From: Alistipes sp.
GTDB lineage: Bacteria; Bacteroidota; Bacteroidia; Bacteroidales; Rikenellaceae
Direction: 5' to 3'
Assembly (NCBI GenBank): GCA_017624955.1
Contig: JAGAMA010000012.1
Coordinates: 1-64,000, forward strand
Length of the DNA stretch: 64,000 bases
The notes under the pieces are model-generated. The model searched no databases. It saw nothing but the letters and a program-made list of their open reading frames with translations, and was not told where the DNA came from. The position numbers and the translations under genes were made by a program. How positions within the stretch are numbered: the first letter of the stretch is position 1; every line of letters starts with the position of its first letter. This document shows, piece after piece, positions 28,422 through 36,877 of this stretch.

Positions 28422-28757
28422 ATGCAAAAGCGTAAAAACCCGGACCTGACCCGAGGTGAAGAGCAGATCATGCATATACTGTGGTCGCTCGGGGAGGGCA
28501 ATGTGAGCGAGATCATCGCCAAGATGGAGGAGCCAAAACCCGCCTACACGACGGTGGCTACCTTCATGAAGATCCTCGAAGAGAAGGATTTTGTCGATCG
28601 TAAACCGACCGGTCGTAACTTCACCTATTATCCCCTTGTCGAGAAGCGTAGCTACGCCAAGCGTGTGCTGAATGCCATGTTGCGTAACTACTTCCACGGC
28701 TCGTTTGAGGAGTTGGTGGCCTTCCACGCCGAGTTGGAGGCCGAGACGAAGGAGTAG
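28422..28757 (+). CDS. BlaI/MecI/CopY family transcriptional repressor
   Basis: 111 aa winged-helix protein: LTRGEEQIMHILWSLGEGNVSEII opens the HTH, and YTTVATFMKILEEKDFVDRK is the recognition helix and wing. The C-terminal helix (SYAKRVLNAMLRNYF...) should dimerise. Family members usually pair with a BlaR1/M56 membrane sensor-protease gene; here a terminator, repeats and a convergent GH28 gene follow instead, so this copy has no adjacent sensor. Confidence 0.9.
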   Translation: MQKRKNPDLTRGEEQIMHILWSLGEGNVSEIIAKMEEPKPAYTTVATFMKILEEKDFVDRKPTGRNFTYYPLVEKRSYAKRVLNAMLRNYFHGSFEELVAFHAELEAETKE

Positions 28758-28800
28758 GTAAGCCGAAGCGATCGATAAGAGGCTTCGATGTATGAAAAAA

Positions 28801-28828
28801 AGGTGAGCTTGCGGGCTCACCTTTTTTT
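28801..28828 (+). terminator. terminator after BlaI-type gene
   Basis: AGGTGAGC (28801-28808) and GCTCACCT (28815-28822) with a T-run; A-run on the other side. Confidence 0.85.
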
Positions 28829-28829
28829 A

Positions 28830-28921
28830 GCAGTCAGCGGTCAGCAGTCAGCAGTCAGCGGTCAGCGGTCAGCGATCAGCGTGAGGCGACTGGGGCGACT
28901 GAGGCTACTGGGGCGACTGAA
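28830..28921. repeat. composite 7-bp and 9-bp tandem array
   Basis: About seven copies of a heptamer around CAGTCAG/CAGCGGT, then four copies of a nonamer around GGCGACTGG/A. The same heptamer-then-nonamer combination recurs at 57066-57120. Confidence 0.8.
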
Positions 28922-28962
28922 TACTTCTAAATTCTAAATTTTGAATTCTTAATTTTTAATTC

Positions 28963-30363
28963 TTAATTCTTCTTATCGCCTTCGAAGATCTTATCCTTGG
29001 CCGAGGCGGTGGTGGGTGCTCCGGCCTGACCGCCCAGGACACAGTTCGTGAAGCCGATCTCGGCCGTGTGCTCCATCGAAAGGCCGATCTTGCACTCCTC
29101 GACACGCACATGCTTAAAGTGCACATCGTGAATCGGCTCCACCTCGGTACCCTGCAGGACGATGGCCGCAGCGCGTGCCTTTTGGCAGCTGACATCCTCG
29201 ACATAGATATCGTGTACGGCCGTGAAGTGGTGGTTATCCAACCCCTCGCCGGCATACATCGAGGTCAGGAAGATCAGATCCTCGACCTCGCCAAACTCAC
29301 AATTATTGACAAAGATGTTGCGGATAAAGCCACCGCGGTCGGGGTTGGTCTTGATATAAAGACCGCGTTTGCAATAGCCGCCATAGGTGCAGTTCTCGAT
29401 AAAGACATTCTCCACACCCGACGACATCTCGCTACCGAGCACCACGCCGTGCAACCCCTTGAAGCGGCAGTTGCGGATCACGATGCCCGACGAGGGGGTT
29501 GCCGTCACACGGCCATCGTCGTCACGACCGCACTTGATGGCTACATTGTCGTCGCCGTTGTTGAACTCGATGTTCTGGATCAGCACATCCTGCGCATATT
29601 CGGGGTCGATGCCGTCGTTATTGACCAGCTTGGCATCGTAGCGCAGGCCGTCGCAGATGATGTTCTTCGACTTGAGGAGGTGGATGCACCAGAAGGGGGC
29701 GTTGGTGATAAAGACACCCTCCAGCGTAATGTTCTCGCACTCGTAGAACTGAACAAGGTGGGGACGGAGGTAGTGTCCCTCGCCGAAGATGCGCTCCTCG
29801 ACGGGGGTCTGCTCGTGGTTGTACTTGCGGCTCAGATCCTTGCTCGGCCCTTGCAGCGCACGCCAGGTGGCGAAGGTCGTGGCAGCATTGCCGTCGATCG
29901 TACCGCGACCCACAATCGAAATATCCTTCAGCCCACGGCCATAGATGAAGGGGCTGTAATTATAGAGGAATGTACCCTCCCAGCTCGTAGCCACCACGGG
30001 GAGGTAGCAGCTCGGCTCGGGGTTGAACTTCAGGGTTGCCCCCTCCTGCAACTCGAGGCAGACACGGCTCACGAAGTGAATCGGGCCACAGAGCCAATAG
30101 GTACCTGCAGGGACGACAATACGGGCTCCGCCCAGCTCCTCGGCGCGCTGCATCGCCCGATCGAAGGCGGGTTTGGAGTCGGTCTCGCCATCGCCGACAG
30201 CGCCAAAATCCAAAATCGAGAGCACCTCTGTAGGTTGCTCGGCTCCGGTGATTCGTGCCAGCACAGCATCGCGCATCGCCTCGCGGTCGAGCGATGCGGG
30301 GACCTGCTCTGAGCAGGCCGTAAGCCCTACGAGGAGGGCTGCAAGGAGAAGAAGTCGTTTCAT
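28963..30363 (-). CDS. GH28 polygalacturonase-like lipoprotein
   Basis: 466 aa with lipobox LTAC (Cys17). Parallel beta-helix repeats throughout. The GH28 catalytic set is visible: NNDG with Asp250, DD at 271-272 in NNGDDNVAIK, His305 in FKGLHGVVLGSE and RGLYIKT (Arg333, Lys338). It hydrolyses galacturonan backbones or related pectic linkages in the periplasm or at the cell surface. It starts 6 bp after ung and is probably cotranscribed with it, an odd functional pairing. Confidence 0.92.
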   Translation of the reverse strand: MKRLLLLAALLVGLTACSEQVPASLDREAMRDAVLARITGAEQPTEVLSILDFGAVGDGETDSKPAFDRAMQRAEELGGARIVVPAGTYWLCGPIHFVSRVCLELQEGATLKFNPEPSCYLPVVATSWEGTFLYNYSPFIYGRGLKDISIVGRGTIDGNAATTFATWRALQGPSKDLSRKYNHEQTPVEERIFGEGHYLRPHLVQFYECENITLEGVFITNAPFWCIHLLKSKNIICDGLRYDAKLVNNDGIDPEYAQDVLIQNIEFNNGDDNVAIKCGRDDDGRVTATPSSGIVIRNCRFKGLHGVVLGSEMSSGVENVFIENCTYGGYCKRGLYIKTNPDRGGFIRNIFVNNCEFGEVEDLIFLTSMYAGEGLDNHHFTAVHDIYVEDVSCQKARAAAIVLQGTEVEPIHDVHFKHVRVEECKIGLSMEHTAEIGFTNCVLGGQAGAPTTASAKDKIFEGDKKN

Positions 30364-30369
30364 CTTGTG

Positions 30370-31032
30370 TTACCAGTTTATGGGTGTTTGGCCCGTGGAG
30401 ATTAAGTAGTCGTTGGCTTGCGAGAAGTGTTTGCACCCCAAAAAGCCTCGGTAGGCCGAGAGGGGCGAGGGGTGCACAGCCTTCAGGATGCAGTTCCGTT
30501 GGGGATCGACCATCGCCCCCTTGCGCTGGGCGTAGCTGCCCCACAGCAGATAGACCACCCCCTGCTTCTCTTGGGCGATCTTGCGCACCACGGCATCGGT
30601 GAATTGCTCCCACCCCTTGCCGGCATGCGAGGCGGCTTCGTGTTCGCGCACCGTGAGCACCGAGTTCAGGAGCAGTACCCCCTGCTCGGCCCAGCGGTCG
30701 AGGTTACCCGACAAGGGGATCGGCGTGCCGATGTCGGAGGCGACCTCCTTGAAGATGTTTTGCAACGAGGGGGGATGCGGCACACCCTCATCGACCGAGA
30801 AGCAGAGGCCGTGTGCCTGCCCCGGACCGTGGTAGGGGTCCTGGCCGATGATGACCACCTTCAACTTATCGAGCGGACATTTATCGAAGGCACGGAAGAT
30901 GTTGCTGCCCCGCGGATAGATGCGGCGCGTGGCATACTCTTCCTTCACAAAACGGGTCAGTTCCTCGAAGTAGGGTTTCGAGAACTCCTCCTCGAGCAGT
31001 GCTTTCCAATCGGGGGCAATTTTTACATCCAT
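30370..31032 (-). CDS. ung: uracil-DNA glycosylase
   Basis: 220 aa from MDVKIAPDWKALLEEEF; an upstream in-frame ATG at 31113 precedes the promoter. Excises uracil from DNA. Water-activating motif GQDPYHGPGQAHG (residues 63-75, catalytic Asp65) and the leucine-loop AVHPSPLSAYRGF near 190 are intact. Confidence 0.97.
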   Translation of the reverse strand: MDVKIAPDWKALLEEEFSKPYFEELTRFVKEEYATRRIYPRGSNIFRAFDKCPLDKLKVVIIGQDPYHGPGQAHGLCFSVDEGVPHPPSLQNIFKEVASDIGTPIPLSGNLDRWAEQGVLLLNSVLTVREHEAASHAGKGWEQFTDAVVRKIAQEKQGVVYLLWGSYAQRKGAMVDPQRNCILKAVHPSPLSAYRGFLGCKHFSQANDYLISTGQTPINW

Positions 31033-31047
31033 AGCAAAATGTTTTGG

Positions 31048-31097
31048 TAAAGATACAAAAAAAGCGGTACAACATTCACCCTTTTTTACTAATTTTG
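31048..31097. promoter_or_regulatory. divergent -7 boxes ung / alkaline phosphatase
   Basis: Minus strand: TATCTTTA at 31048-31055 for ung. Plus strand: TAATTTTG at 31090-31097, only four bases before the ATG at 31102, which implies a leaderless phosphatase mRNA. Confidence 0.6.
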
Positions 31098-31101
31098 CCT
31101 T

Positions 31102-32187
31102 ATGATGAAACATTTACTACCGCTTTTCTGCCTTTTGGCCTGCATCGGATGCGACCAAGGCTATCGGAACGAAGGTGCCGAGGTAAAGAACCTGATCTAC
31201 CTGATCGGTGACGGCATGGGACTTGCGCAGATGACCATGCTCGAGATCGAGAACGACTATGCTTCCACGGCCTTCTCGGAGGCGGAGCACCTCGCCCTGA
31301 TCACCACCCGCTCGGCCAACAACCGTGTAACGGATTCGGCAGCGGCCGGTACGGCCCTGGCCTGCGGTGCGAAGACCAACAATTCGCGCCTGGGGCTCTC
31401 GCCCGACTCGGTGCGCCTGACCTCGATGATGGAGCTGGCTCGCGACAAAGGGATGGCGACAGGACTGGTGGTGAGCTGCTACCTGCAACACGCCACACCG
31501 GGCGCTTTCTATGCCCACCAAACGGGACGACACCTCTACGACGAGATTACGGATGACCTGGTTGCTTCGCGCTTCGATGTGATGATCGGCGGCGGCACGC
31601 GCTGGCTGACCGAAGAGCACCGCACTACGCTCACCGAGCAGGGCTACACGCTGGCCATGACACGCGAGGAGGCCTTAGCGGCTACCCGAACGCCCCTGCT
31701 GGCGATGGTAGAGCCCGAATACCTACCCCATGCGCCCGAGCGTGGCGACTTCATTCCGCAGGCTACGGTCAAGGCGTTGGAGCTGCTGTCCGAGGATGAG
31801 GAGGGCTTTATGCTGATGGTCGAGGGTTCGCAGATCGACGGCGCAGGCCATGCGAACGATCCGCGCTACCTGCTGGCCGAGATGCAGGACTTCGAAAAGG
31901 TGGTACGCATCGCGGTAGATTTTGCCGATGCGCACCCCGGAACGCTCGTAGTGGTGGTGGCCGACCATGAGACGGGCGGTCTCTCGATGCCGAGCGGCAA
32001 GAGCGATTTCACCCTCTCGGAGAGCGGTATCGACTACCGCTTCGGCACGGGTTCGCACTCCGCAATCCGCGTACCTGCCTACCTCTATGGCGCAGGGGCG
32101 GATCGCTTCGAGGCGATGATGGACAACACGGAGCTGGCCAACCGCATCATGGAGCTGATGAAGTTGAAAGTTGAGAGAGCGAATTAA
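31102..32187 (+). CDS. alkaline phosphatase (PhoA family lipoprotein)
   Basis: 361 aa. Lipoprotein leader ending ACIGC. Metal site IGDGMG with Asp37, catalytic Ser79 in VTDSAAAGTAL, VEGSQIDGAGHAN near 247-259 and VVVADHETGG near 290. Hydrolyses phosphomonoesters in the envelope. Either of two adjacent ATGs (31102, 31105) could be the start. The last codons (MKLKVERAN) are written by a heptad repeat like the one after ssb, so the C-terminus may have been extended by repeat sequence. Confidence 0.92.
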   Translation: MMKHLLPLFCLLACIGCDQGYRNEGAEVKNLIYLIGDGMGLAQMTMLEIENDYASTAFSEAEHLALITTRSANNRVTDSAAAGTALACGAKTNNSRLGLSPDSVRLTSMMELARDKGMATGLVVSCYLQHATPGAFYAHQTGRHLYDEITDDLVASRFDVMIGGGTRWLTEEHRTTLTEQGYTLAMTREEALAATRTPLLAMVEPEYLPHAPERGDFIPQATVKALELLSEDEEGFMLMVEGSQIDGAGHANDPRYLLAEMQDFEKVVRIAVDFADAHPGTLVVVVADHETGGLSMPSGKSDFTLSESGIDYRFGTGSHSAIRVPAYLYGAGADRFEAMMDNTELANRIMELMKLKVERAN

Positions 32188-32220
32188 AGGAGATTAAAGG
32201 GGACTAAAGGATATTAAAGA
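32182..32220. repeat. decamer array after alkaline phosphatase
   Basis: Three to four 10-bp units around AAAGGNNANT begin at the stop codon. Same family as the arrays at 36684, 44091 and 45830. Confidence 0.65.
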
Positions 32221-32248
32221 AGAGCGCCATCCGGTTGGATGACGCTCT
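32221..32248. terminator. terminator between alkaline phosphatase and rpoD
   Basis: AGAGCGcCATCC (32221-32232) pairs with GGATGaCGCTCT (32237-32248) with one internal mismatch. It lies between convergent genes. Confidence 0.75.
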
Positions 32249-32283
32249 CTTATTATCTAAAAATCTTTACTCTTTGCTCTTAA

Positions 32284-33144
32284 TTACCCAAGGTACGATT
32301 TCAGCAGCTTCGAGCGGGACGAGTGGCGGAGGCGGCGGATGGCCTTCTCCTTAATCTGGCGGACACGCTCACGCGTAAGGTCGAACTTCTCGCCAATCTC
32401 CTCCAGGGTCATCTCCGAGCAACCGATGCCGAAGAAGTACTTGATGATGTCGCGCTCACGCTCCGTGAGGGTCTCCAGGGCGCGATCCACCTCGGTCGAA
32501 AGCGACTCGTTGATCAGGCCGCGATCGGCGTTGGGCGAGTCGGGGTTTACGAGCACATCCAGCAGCGAGTTATCCTCGCCATCGGCAAAGGGGGCATCCA
32601 CCGAGACGTGGCGACCTGCTACGCGCAGCGTGTCGGTCACCTTCTCCTTCGGCAGCTCCAACTCGTTGGCCAGCTCCTCGGGCGACGGGGTGCGCTCATG
32701 CTCCTGCTCGAAGCGGGCAAAAGCCTTGTTGATCTTGTTGAGCGAGCCCACCTGGTTCAGCGGCAGGCGCACGATACGCGACTGCTCGGCCAGGGCCTGG
32801 AGAATCGACTGGCGAATCCACCACACGGCATAGGAGATGAACTTAAAACCGCGTGTTTCGTCGAACTTCTCGGCTGCCTTGATCAGGCCGAGGTTACCCT
32901 CGTTGATCAGGTCGGGCAGCGAAAGACCCTGATTCTGGTACTGCTTGGCCACCGAGACCACGAAGCGCAGGTTGGCCTTCGTGAGCTTCTCGAGGGCCTC
33001 CTGATCGCCCTTCTTGATGCGTTGGGCGAGTTCTACCTCCTCCTCAACGGTGATGAGCTCCTCCTTGCCGATCTCCTGCAAATACTTATCGAGCGAGGCA
33101 CTCTCGCGGTTGGTGATGGACTTGGTAATCTTTAATTGACGCAT
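32284..33144 (-). CDS. rpoD: primary RNA polymerase sigma factor (RpoD/SigA)
   Basis: 286 aa, the short form typical of Bacteroidota, without the large region 1.1 or non-conserved insert. Region 1.2 ([15 protein letters not shown]), region 2 ([31 protein letters not shown]), region 3 and region 4.2 ([29 protein letters not shown]) are complete. It would recognise the TTTG-N19-21-TAnnTTTG promoters listed here. Confidence 0.96.
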   Translation of the reverse strand: MRQLKITKSITNRESASLDKYLQEIGKEELITVEEEVELAQRIKKGDQEALEKLTKANLRFVVSVAKQYQNQGLSLPDLINEGNLGLIKAAEKFDETRGFKFISYAVWWIRQSILQALAEQSRIVRLPLNQVGSLNKINKAFARFEQEHERTPSPEELANELELPKEKVTDTLRVAGRHVSVDAPFADGEDNSLLDVLVNPDSPNADRGLINESLSTEVDRALETLTERERDIIKYFFGIGCSEMTLEEIGEKFDLTRERVRQIKEKAIRRLRHSSRSKLLKSYLG

Positions 33145-33216
33145 ATCTTCTCTTTTTTAGTTTCTCTCGTGTGGGTTATAACGCCTCCCCGATCCCTTTT
33201 AGTACGCACAAAAAAA

Positions 33217-33244
33217 GACGGTTGGCAAAAATCAACCAACCGTC
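33217..33244 (-). terminator. terminator after htrA gene
   Basis: GACGGTTGG and CCAACCGTC form a 9-bp stem; on the minus strand it is followed by an uninterrupted T-run (33209-33216 on the plus strand is A). It isolates rpoD from the upstream protease gene. Confidence 0.85.
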
Positions 33245-33310
33245 CCTTTATACTCCGTTTCCAGGCAGCTTGCCTCTCACTTTCGAGGAAGCCCCGCAAT
33301 CCGGCCCCCG

Positions 33311-34810
33311 CTACTCGACTACCATGTAGGAGGCGGCGCGGCCGTTGGGATAGATGCCGTCAATCGAGCGAATCTTCCCTGTGAGTTTCTTCAGGTCAGA
33401 CACCGAATAGACCGAGCGGTTGTTGATGTGGGTAATCACGAATCCCTCCTTGACACGGGCTCGAGCCAGCAGGCCGTCGGCCTTGATACCCGCCACCTGC
33501 ACACCCCCTCGAATATCGAGCTCACGGCACAATTTCTCGCCTGCATCGACGAACTTACCGCCGAGCGTTTCGCTCACGTCGATATCCTCTTTGGTGAGGA
33601 GTTCCGTTTTACCGGCTTTATTACGCAAGGTGACCTCAAAAAGTTTCACTTTGTCGGCTCTTTTTACCGATATTTTCACCTGATCGTTGGGGCTGTGGCG
33701 GGCAATGCGCTCACGGAGCGTAGCCGCATCGTTTACGGCAATGCCGTCGATGTGGGTGATGATGTCGCCCTTGCGGATGCCTGCCTCGGAGGCTGCACCA
33801 CCCTCCTCGACCGAACCAACATAGATGCCGCCGATCTCCTTGATGCCCGTCTCCTCGCCCATGTGGTCGATGAAGTTCTGGTCAATGACCTGGAAGCCGA
33901 TACCCAAAAGGGCACGCTGCACCACGCCATACTGCTTCAAATCCACCACAACCTTCTTCACGATCGCCTCGGGCACGGCAAACGAATAGCCGATGTAGCT
34001 GCCCGTCTGCGACTGAATCAGCGTGTTGATACCCACCAGCTCACCGCGCGTATTCACCAACGCACCACCCGAATTGCCGGGGTTCACGGCCGCATCGGTC
34101 TGGATGAACGACTCGATCGAGAAGTCGTTCGGATCGTTCGACAGCGCACCCAGCGAACGTGCCTTGGCGCTCACGATACCGGCCGTGATGGTCGATTGCA
34201 GGTTGTAGGGCGAACCGATGGCCAGCACCCACTCGCCCAGGCGGAGGTTATCCGACGAGCCGAAGGGGAGCGTGGGAAGCGACTCCTCGTCAATCTTCAA
34301 TAGGGCGATATCCGTGGCCGAATCCTTGCCGATGAGCTCGGCATCGTAGGTGCGACCGTCGTTGAGCTTCACGCGCAACTTCGTAGCGCCATCCACGACA
34401 TGGTTGTTCGTGACGATGTAGCCATCCTCCGAGATGATCACACCCGAACCACCCGCCTTGCGCTCCTGGTACTGCGGCTCACTCTGACCGCGACGACCGT
34501 AGCCCTGCGGGATGCCGAAGAACTCGAGGAAGGGATCATAGCCAAACTGACCGCGCTGCGGCACCTCGACACGCTGCACAGCCTCGATATTGACGACCGC
34601 CTTGACGGCATTCTCGGCGGCATAGGTCAGGTCGGGGTACTTCGACTCCTCGTAGGCCGTGAAGTGGGTGCCGAGTTGGGTCTCGTGCCCCTCCGAGGTG
34701 GTGATATACTCAATCTTCGAGGGCATCTGCTCGTTTACATACCAGGCCGACACGCCTCCTGCTACGGCAGCAATGGCCGCAACACCTAAAAACATCATTA
34801 CTTTTCTCAT
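33311..34810 (-). CDS. periplasmic serine protease, DegP/HtrA family
   Basis: 499 aa with an N-terminal membrane anchor or signal (MMFLGVAAIAAVAGGVSAWYV). Catalytic triad His137 (YIVTNNHVVDG), Asp167 (SATDIALLKID) and Ser247 (NPGNSGGALV). Two PDZ domains follow (about 285-385 and 400-495), the second beginning after GGKFVDAGEKL. It degrades or refolds damaged envelope proteins. Monocistronic, with its own terminator. Confidence 0.94.
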   Translation of the reverse strand: MRKVMMFLGVAAIAAVAGGVSAWYVNEQMPSKIEYITTSEGHETQLGTHFTAYEESKYPDLTYAAENAVKAVVNIEAVQRVEVPQRGQFGYDPFLEFFGIPQGYGRRGQSEPQYQERKAGGSGVIISEDGYIVTNNHVVDGATKLRVKLNDGRTYDAELIGKDSATDIALLKIDEESLPTLPFGSSDNLRLGEWVLAIGSPYNLQSTITAGIVSAKARSLGALSNDPNDFSIESFIQTDAAVNPGNSGGALVNTRGELVGINTLIQSQTGSYIGYSFAVPEAIVKKVVVDLKQYGVVQRALLGIGFQVIDQNFIDHMGEETGIKEIGGIYVGSVEEGGAASEAGIRKGDIITHIDGIAVNDAATLRERIARHSPNDQVKISVKRADKVKLFEVTLRNKAGKTELLTKEDIDVSETLGGKFVDAGEKLCRELDIRGGVQVAGIKADGLLARARVKEGFVITHINNRSVYSVSDLKKLTGKIRSIDGIYPNGRAASYMVVE

Positions 34811-34929
34811 TTTTCCGTTGTTTAATAGTTATTTACTTGGCGGAAAATTGCTTCATAGGCAGTTTTATAAAGTGCTTGTTCGACTACATAAACGCAAAAC
34901 CGACGGCAAATCGTATGCGAGAAGAGAAA

Positions 34930-34994
34930 AAAAGAGGAGAGAGCGAAGAGCAAAGAGCAAAGATATTAAAGAGTTTGAAAGAGATAAAAGAAAA
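34930..34994. repeat. purine-rich short tandem array
   Basis: Degenerate 7-bp units around AGAGCAA/AGAGCGA in the gap between htrA and metK. The rest of 34811-34994 shows no gene or clear promoter to me. Confidence 0.5.
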
Positions 34995-35026
34995 ATGTCA
35001 TGCCGGGGTATCGCTCAGCATGACAT
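34995..35026 (-). terminator. terminator after metK
   Basis: ATGTCATGC (34995-35003) pairs with GCATGACAT (35018-35026); the minus-strand transcript continues into TTTTTCTTTT. Confidence 0.8.
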
Positions 35027-35060
35027 TCTCTTTCCTCTTGGCTCTTTTCTCTTGGCTCTT

Positions 35061-36362
35061 CTACAGGCCGAGGGTCTGTTTGATCTCGTCGATCATATCG
35101 AGCTTCTCCCAGCCGAAGAACTCCACCTCGCGCTCCACCTCGTGGCCATCTTCGCAGAAGGTCACCGCCTTGGTGTAGGGGCGGTTACCGAAGTGGCCAT
35201 ACGATGCCGTAGCCTCGAAGATCGGGTTCTTCAGACCAAAGCGACGCACAATGGCGTGGGGACGCAGGTCGAAGAGCGCAGCGATGCGGCGGGCAATCTC
35301 GCCATCCGAGAGGTGGCTGAGTGCGGGATTCTTCTTACCGTGCGTATCGACAAAGACCGAGAGCGGCTCGGCAATACCGATGGCATACGAAAGCTCCACC
35401 AGCACCTCGTCGGCAACACCTGCAGCCACCATGTTCTTGGCAATGTGGCGGGCAGCGTAGGCAGCCGAGCGGTCCACCTTCGAGGAGTCCTTACCCGAGA
35501 AGGCACCGCCTCCGTGAGCACCGCGACCACCGTAGGTATCGACAATAATCTTGCGACCCGTAAGACCCGTATCGCCGTGCGGGCCGCCAATGACGAACTT
35601 ACCCGTGGGGTTCACATGCAGGATATACTCCTCGCCAATGAGCTCGGCCAACTTATCGTTGGCACGCTCCAGGCGAGCCTTCACACGCGGGATGAGAATC
35701 GTGCGCACATCCTCACGAATCTGCTGCTGCATCTGCTTTTCGGCCTCCTTCTCCGTGAGGGTTGCCGAGGGGAGGATGAACTCGTCGTGCTGGGTCGAAA
35801 CAACAATCGTATGCACGCGCAGCGGCTCGTGCGTCTCTTCGTCGTACTCGATCGTCACCTGCGACTTCGAGTCGGGGCGCAGGTAGGTCATCACCTCCCC
35901 CTCACGACGGATGTCGGCCAGCTCCTTCAGAATCACATGCGAGAGGATCAGCGTCGCGGGCATCAGCTCGCGCGTCTCGTTGCAGGCATAGCCGAACATG
36001 ATACCCTGGTCACCGGCACCCTGCTCCTCCTCCTTCTCGCGGGCTACGCCCTGGTTGATGTCGGCCGACTGCTCGTGGATGGCCGAGAGAATGCCGCATG
36101 AGTTGCAGTCGAACTGGTACTCGCTCTTCGTGTAACCGATCTTGTTGATCACGCGGCGTGCTACGCCCTGCACATCGACCGTAGCCTGCGAACGCACCTC
36201 ACCCGCAACGACTACCAAACCGGTCGTGCAGAGGGTCTCGCAAGCCACCTTCGAGGCGGCATCGTGGCGCAGAAATTCGTCAAGAATAGCATCGGAAATC
36301 TGATCCGACACCTTATCGGGATGTCCTTCCGAAACGGACTCCGAGGTAAACAAAAAACCCAT
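35061..36362 (-). CDS. metK: S-adenosylmethionine synthetase
   Basis: 433 aa. Makes SAM from methionine and [24 protein letters not shown] (residues 5-25) begins with the MetK signature; [12 protein letters not shown] near 116 and the P-loop-like [22 protein letters not shown] near 263-285 are intact. Slightly longer than the ~390-aa E. coli enzyme, as usual in Bacteroidota. It has a ~115-nt leader containing a SAM-II-like aptamer, so feedback by its own product is expected. Confidence 0.97.
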   Translation of the reverse strand: MGFLFTSESVSEGHPDKVSDQISDAILDEFLRHDAASKVACETLCTTGLVVVAGEVRSQATVDVQGVARRVINKIGYTKSEYQFDCNSCGILSAIHEQSADINQGVAREKEEEQGAGDQGIMFGYACNETRELMPATLILSHVILKELADIRREGEVMTYLRPDSKSQVTIEYDEETHEPLRVHTIVVSTQHDEFILPSATLTEKEAEKQMQQQIREDVRTILIPRVKARLERANDKLAELIGEEYILHVNPTGKFVIGGPHGDTGLTGRKIIVDTYGGRGAHGGGAFSGKDSSKVDRSAAYAARHIAKNMVAAGVADEVLVELSYAIGIAEPLSVFVDTHGKKNPALSHLSDGEIARRIAALFDLRPHAIVRRFGLKNPIFEATASYGHFGNRPYTKAVTFCEDGHEVEREVEFFGWEKLDMIDEIKQTLGL

Positions 36363-36422
36363 ATATACGCTTTTTAATGATTAACGGTATAAATGGGAAA
36401 GCAAGGCTGAATGATAAAAAAT

Positions 36423-36476
36423 GTGCTGTTTTAGCGATTTTTTATTGTGGTTGCAATCAGTCCAAATCTTTCCACA
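36423..36476 (-). promoter_or_regulatory. SAM-II-class riboswitch aptamer in the metK leader
   Basis: Read on the minus strand. P1 pairs UGUGG (36472-36476) with CCACA (36446-36450). The P1 loop contains GAUUUGG then CUGAUUGCAA, matching the GAUUUAA...UUGCAA order of SAM-II. The 3' segment supplies AAUC (36436-36439) and CAG (36426-36428), which pair back into the loop with GAUU and CUG to form the H-type pseudoknot. Between them is GCUAAAA (36429-36435), the conserved SAM-II core. The predicted transcript starts just upstream of P1. A U-rich stretch directly follows the aptamer. Confidence 0.72.
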
Positions 36477-36484
36477 TCGAGGCG

Positions 36485-36515
36485 CAAAATTACGTCAATT
36501 TCTGCAAATTGCAAA
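36485..36515 (-). promoter_or_regulatory. promoter for metK
   Basis: TAATTTTG (36485-36492) with TTTG (36512-36515), 19-bp spacer, on the minus strand; transcription would begin just ahead of the aptamer. Confidence 0.75.
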
Positions 36516-36576
36516 ATTTTAGCCCGATTTCTTTGCGGAGCGTTGTGACACGCCTCGATGTGTAAGAGTATTCCAG

Positions 36577-36620
36577 ACCACCCCCTAAATCCCCCTCCCC
36601 AGGAGGGGGACTTGCGGTGA
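36577..36620. other. C/G-rich palindromic segment
   Basis: CCCCCTCCCC faces AGGAGGGGG across 2 bases, making a strong short hairpin. Between the divergent metK and DUF2147 genes it has no flanking T-run on the useful side, so a terminator role is doubtful. The surrounding 36516-36680 holds nothing else I recognise. Confidence 0.45.
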
Positions 36621-36683
36621 GGTACGCTAATTTATGGGATTTGCAAAATTTGAACGGCAATTCTTTGTGGGGCGGGGTGTTGA

Positions 36684-36805
36684 AAGGGTTACTAAGGGAT
36701 ACTAAAGGTTACTAAAGGTTACTAAAGGTTACTAAAGGATACTAAAGGCAACTAAAGGCTGCTAAGGGAGTGCTTTAATTACCTTTAGTTACCTTTAGTC
36801 GCCTT
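36684..36805. repeat. decamer array folded as a hairpin
   Basis: About eight direct copies of a 10-bp unit around GGTTACTAAA, a short centre (GGGAGTGCTTTAATT), then two to three reverse-complement copies (ACCTTTAGTT, ACCTTTAGTC). The layout equals the outer hairpins of the ATPase element at 44091 and 45830, but here there is no TGTCAC hairpin or ATPase. Confidence 0.85.
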
Positions 36806-36819
36806 TATTTTTCGCCCTA

Positions 36820-36853
36820 TTTGTGCTATATTTCCTTTTTTTTCGTATCTTTG
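36820..36853 (+). promoter_or_regulatory. promoter for DUF2147 gene
   Basis: TTTG (36820-36823), 22-bp spacer, TATCTTTG (36846-36853); 24 bp to the ATG at 36878. Confidence 0.65.
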
Positions 36854-36877
36854 CACCACAAACCAAACACAAATGCT

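Noticed and set aside
28830-28921. Tandem repeats as a possible CRISPR array
   Set aside because: Units are 7-10 bp with no unique spacers, and no cas genes are present.
34837-35178. A 113-codon plus-strand frame between htrA and metK
   Set aside because: It runs across a purine-rich repeat, the metK terminator and the metK 3' end, and has no homology-like features.
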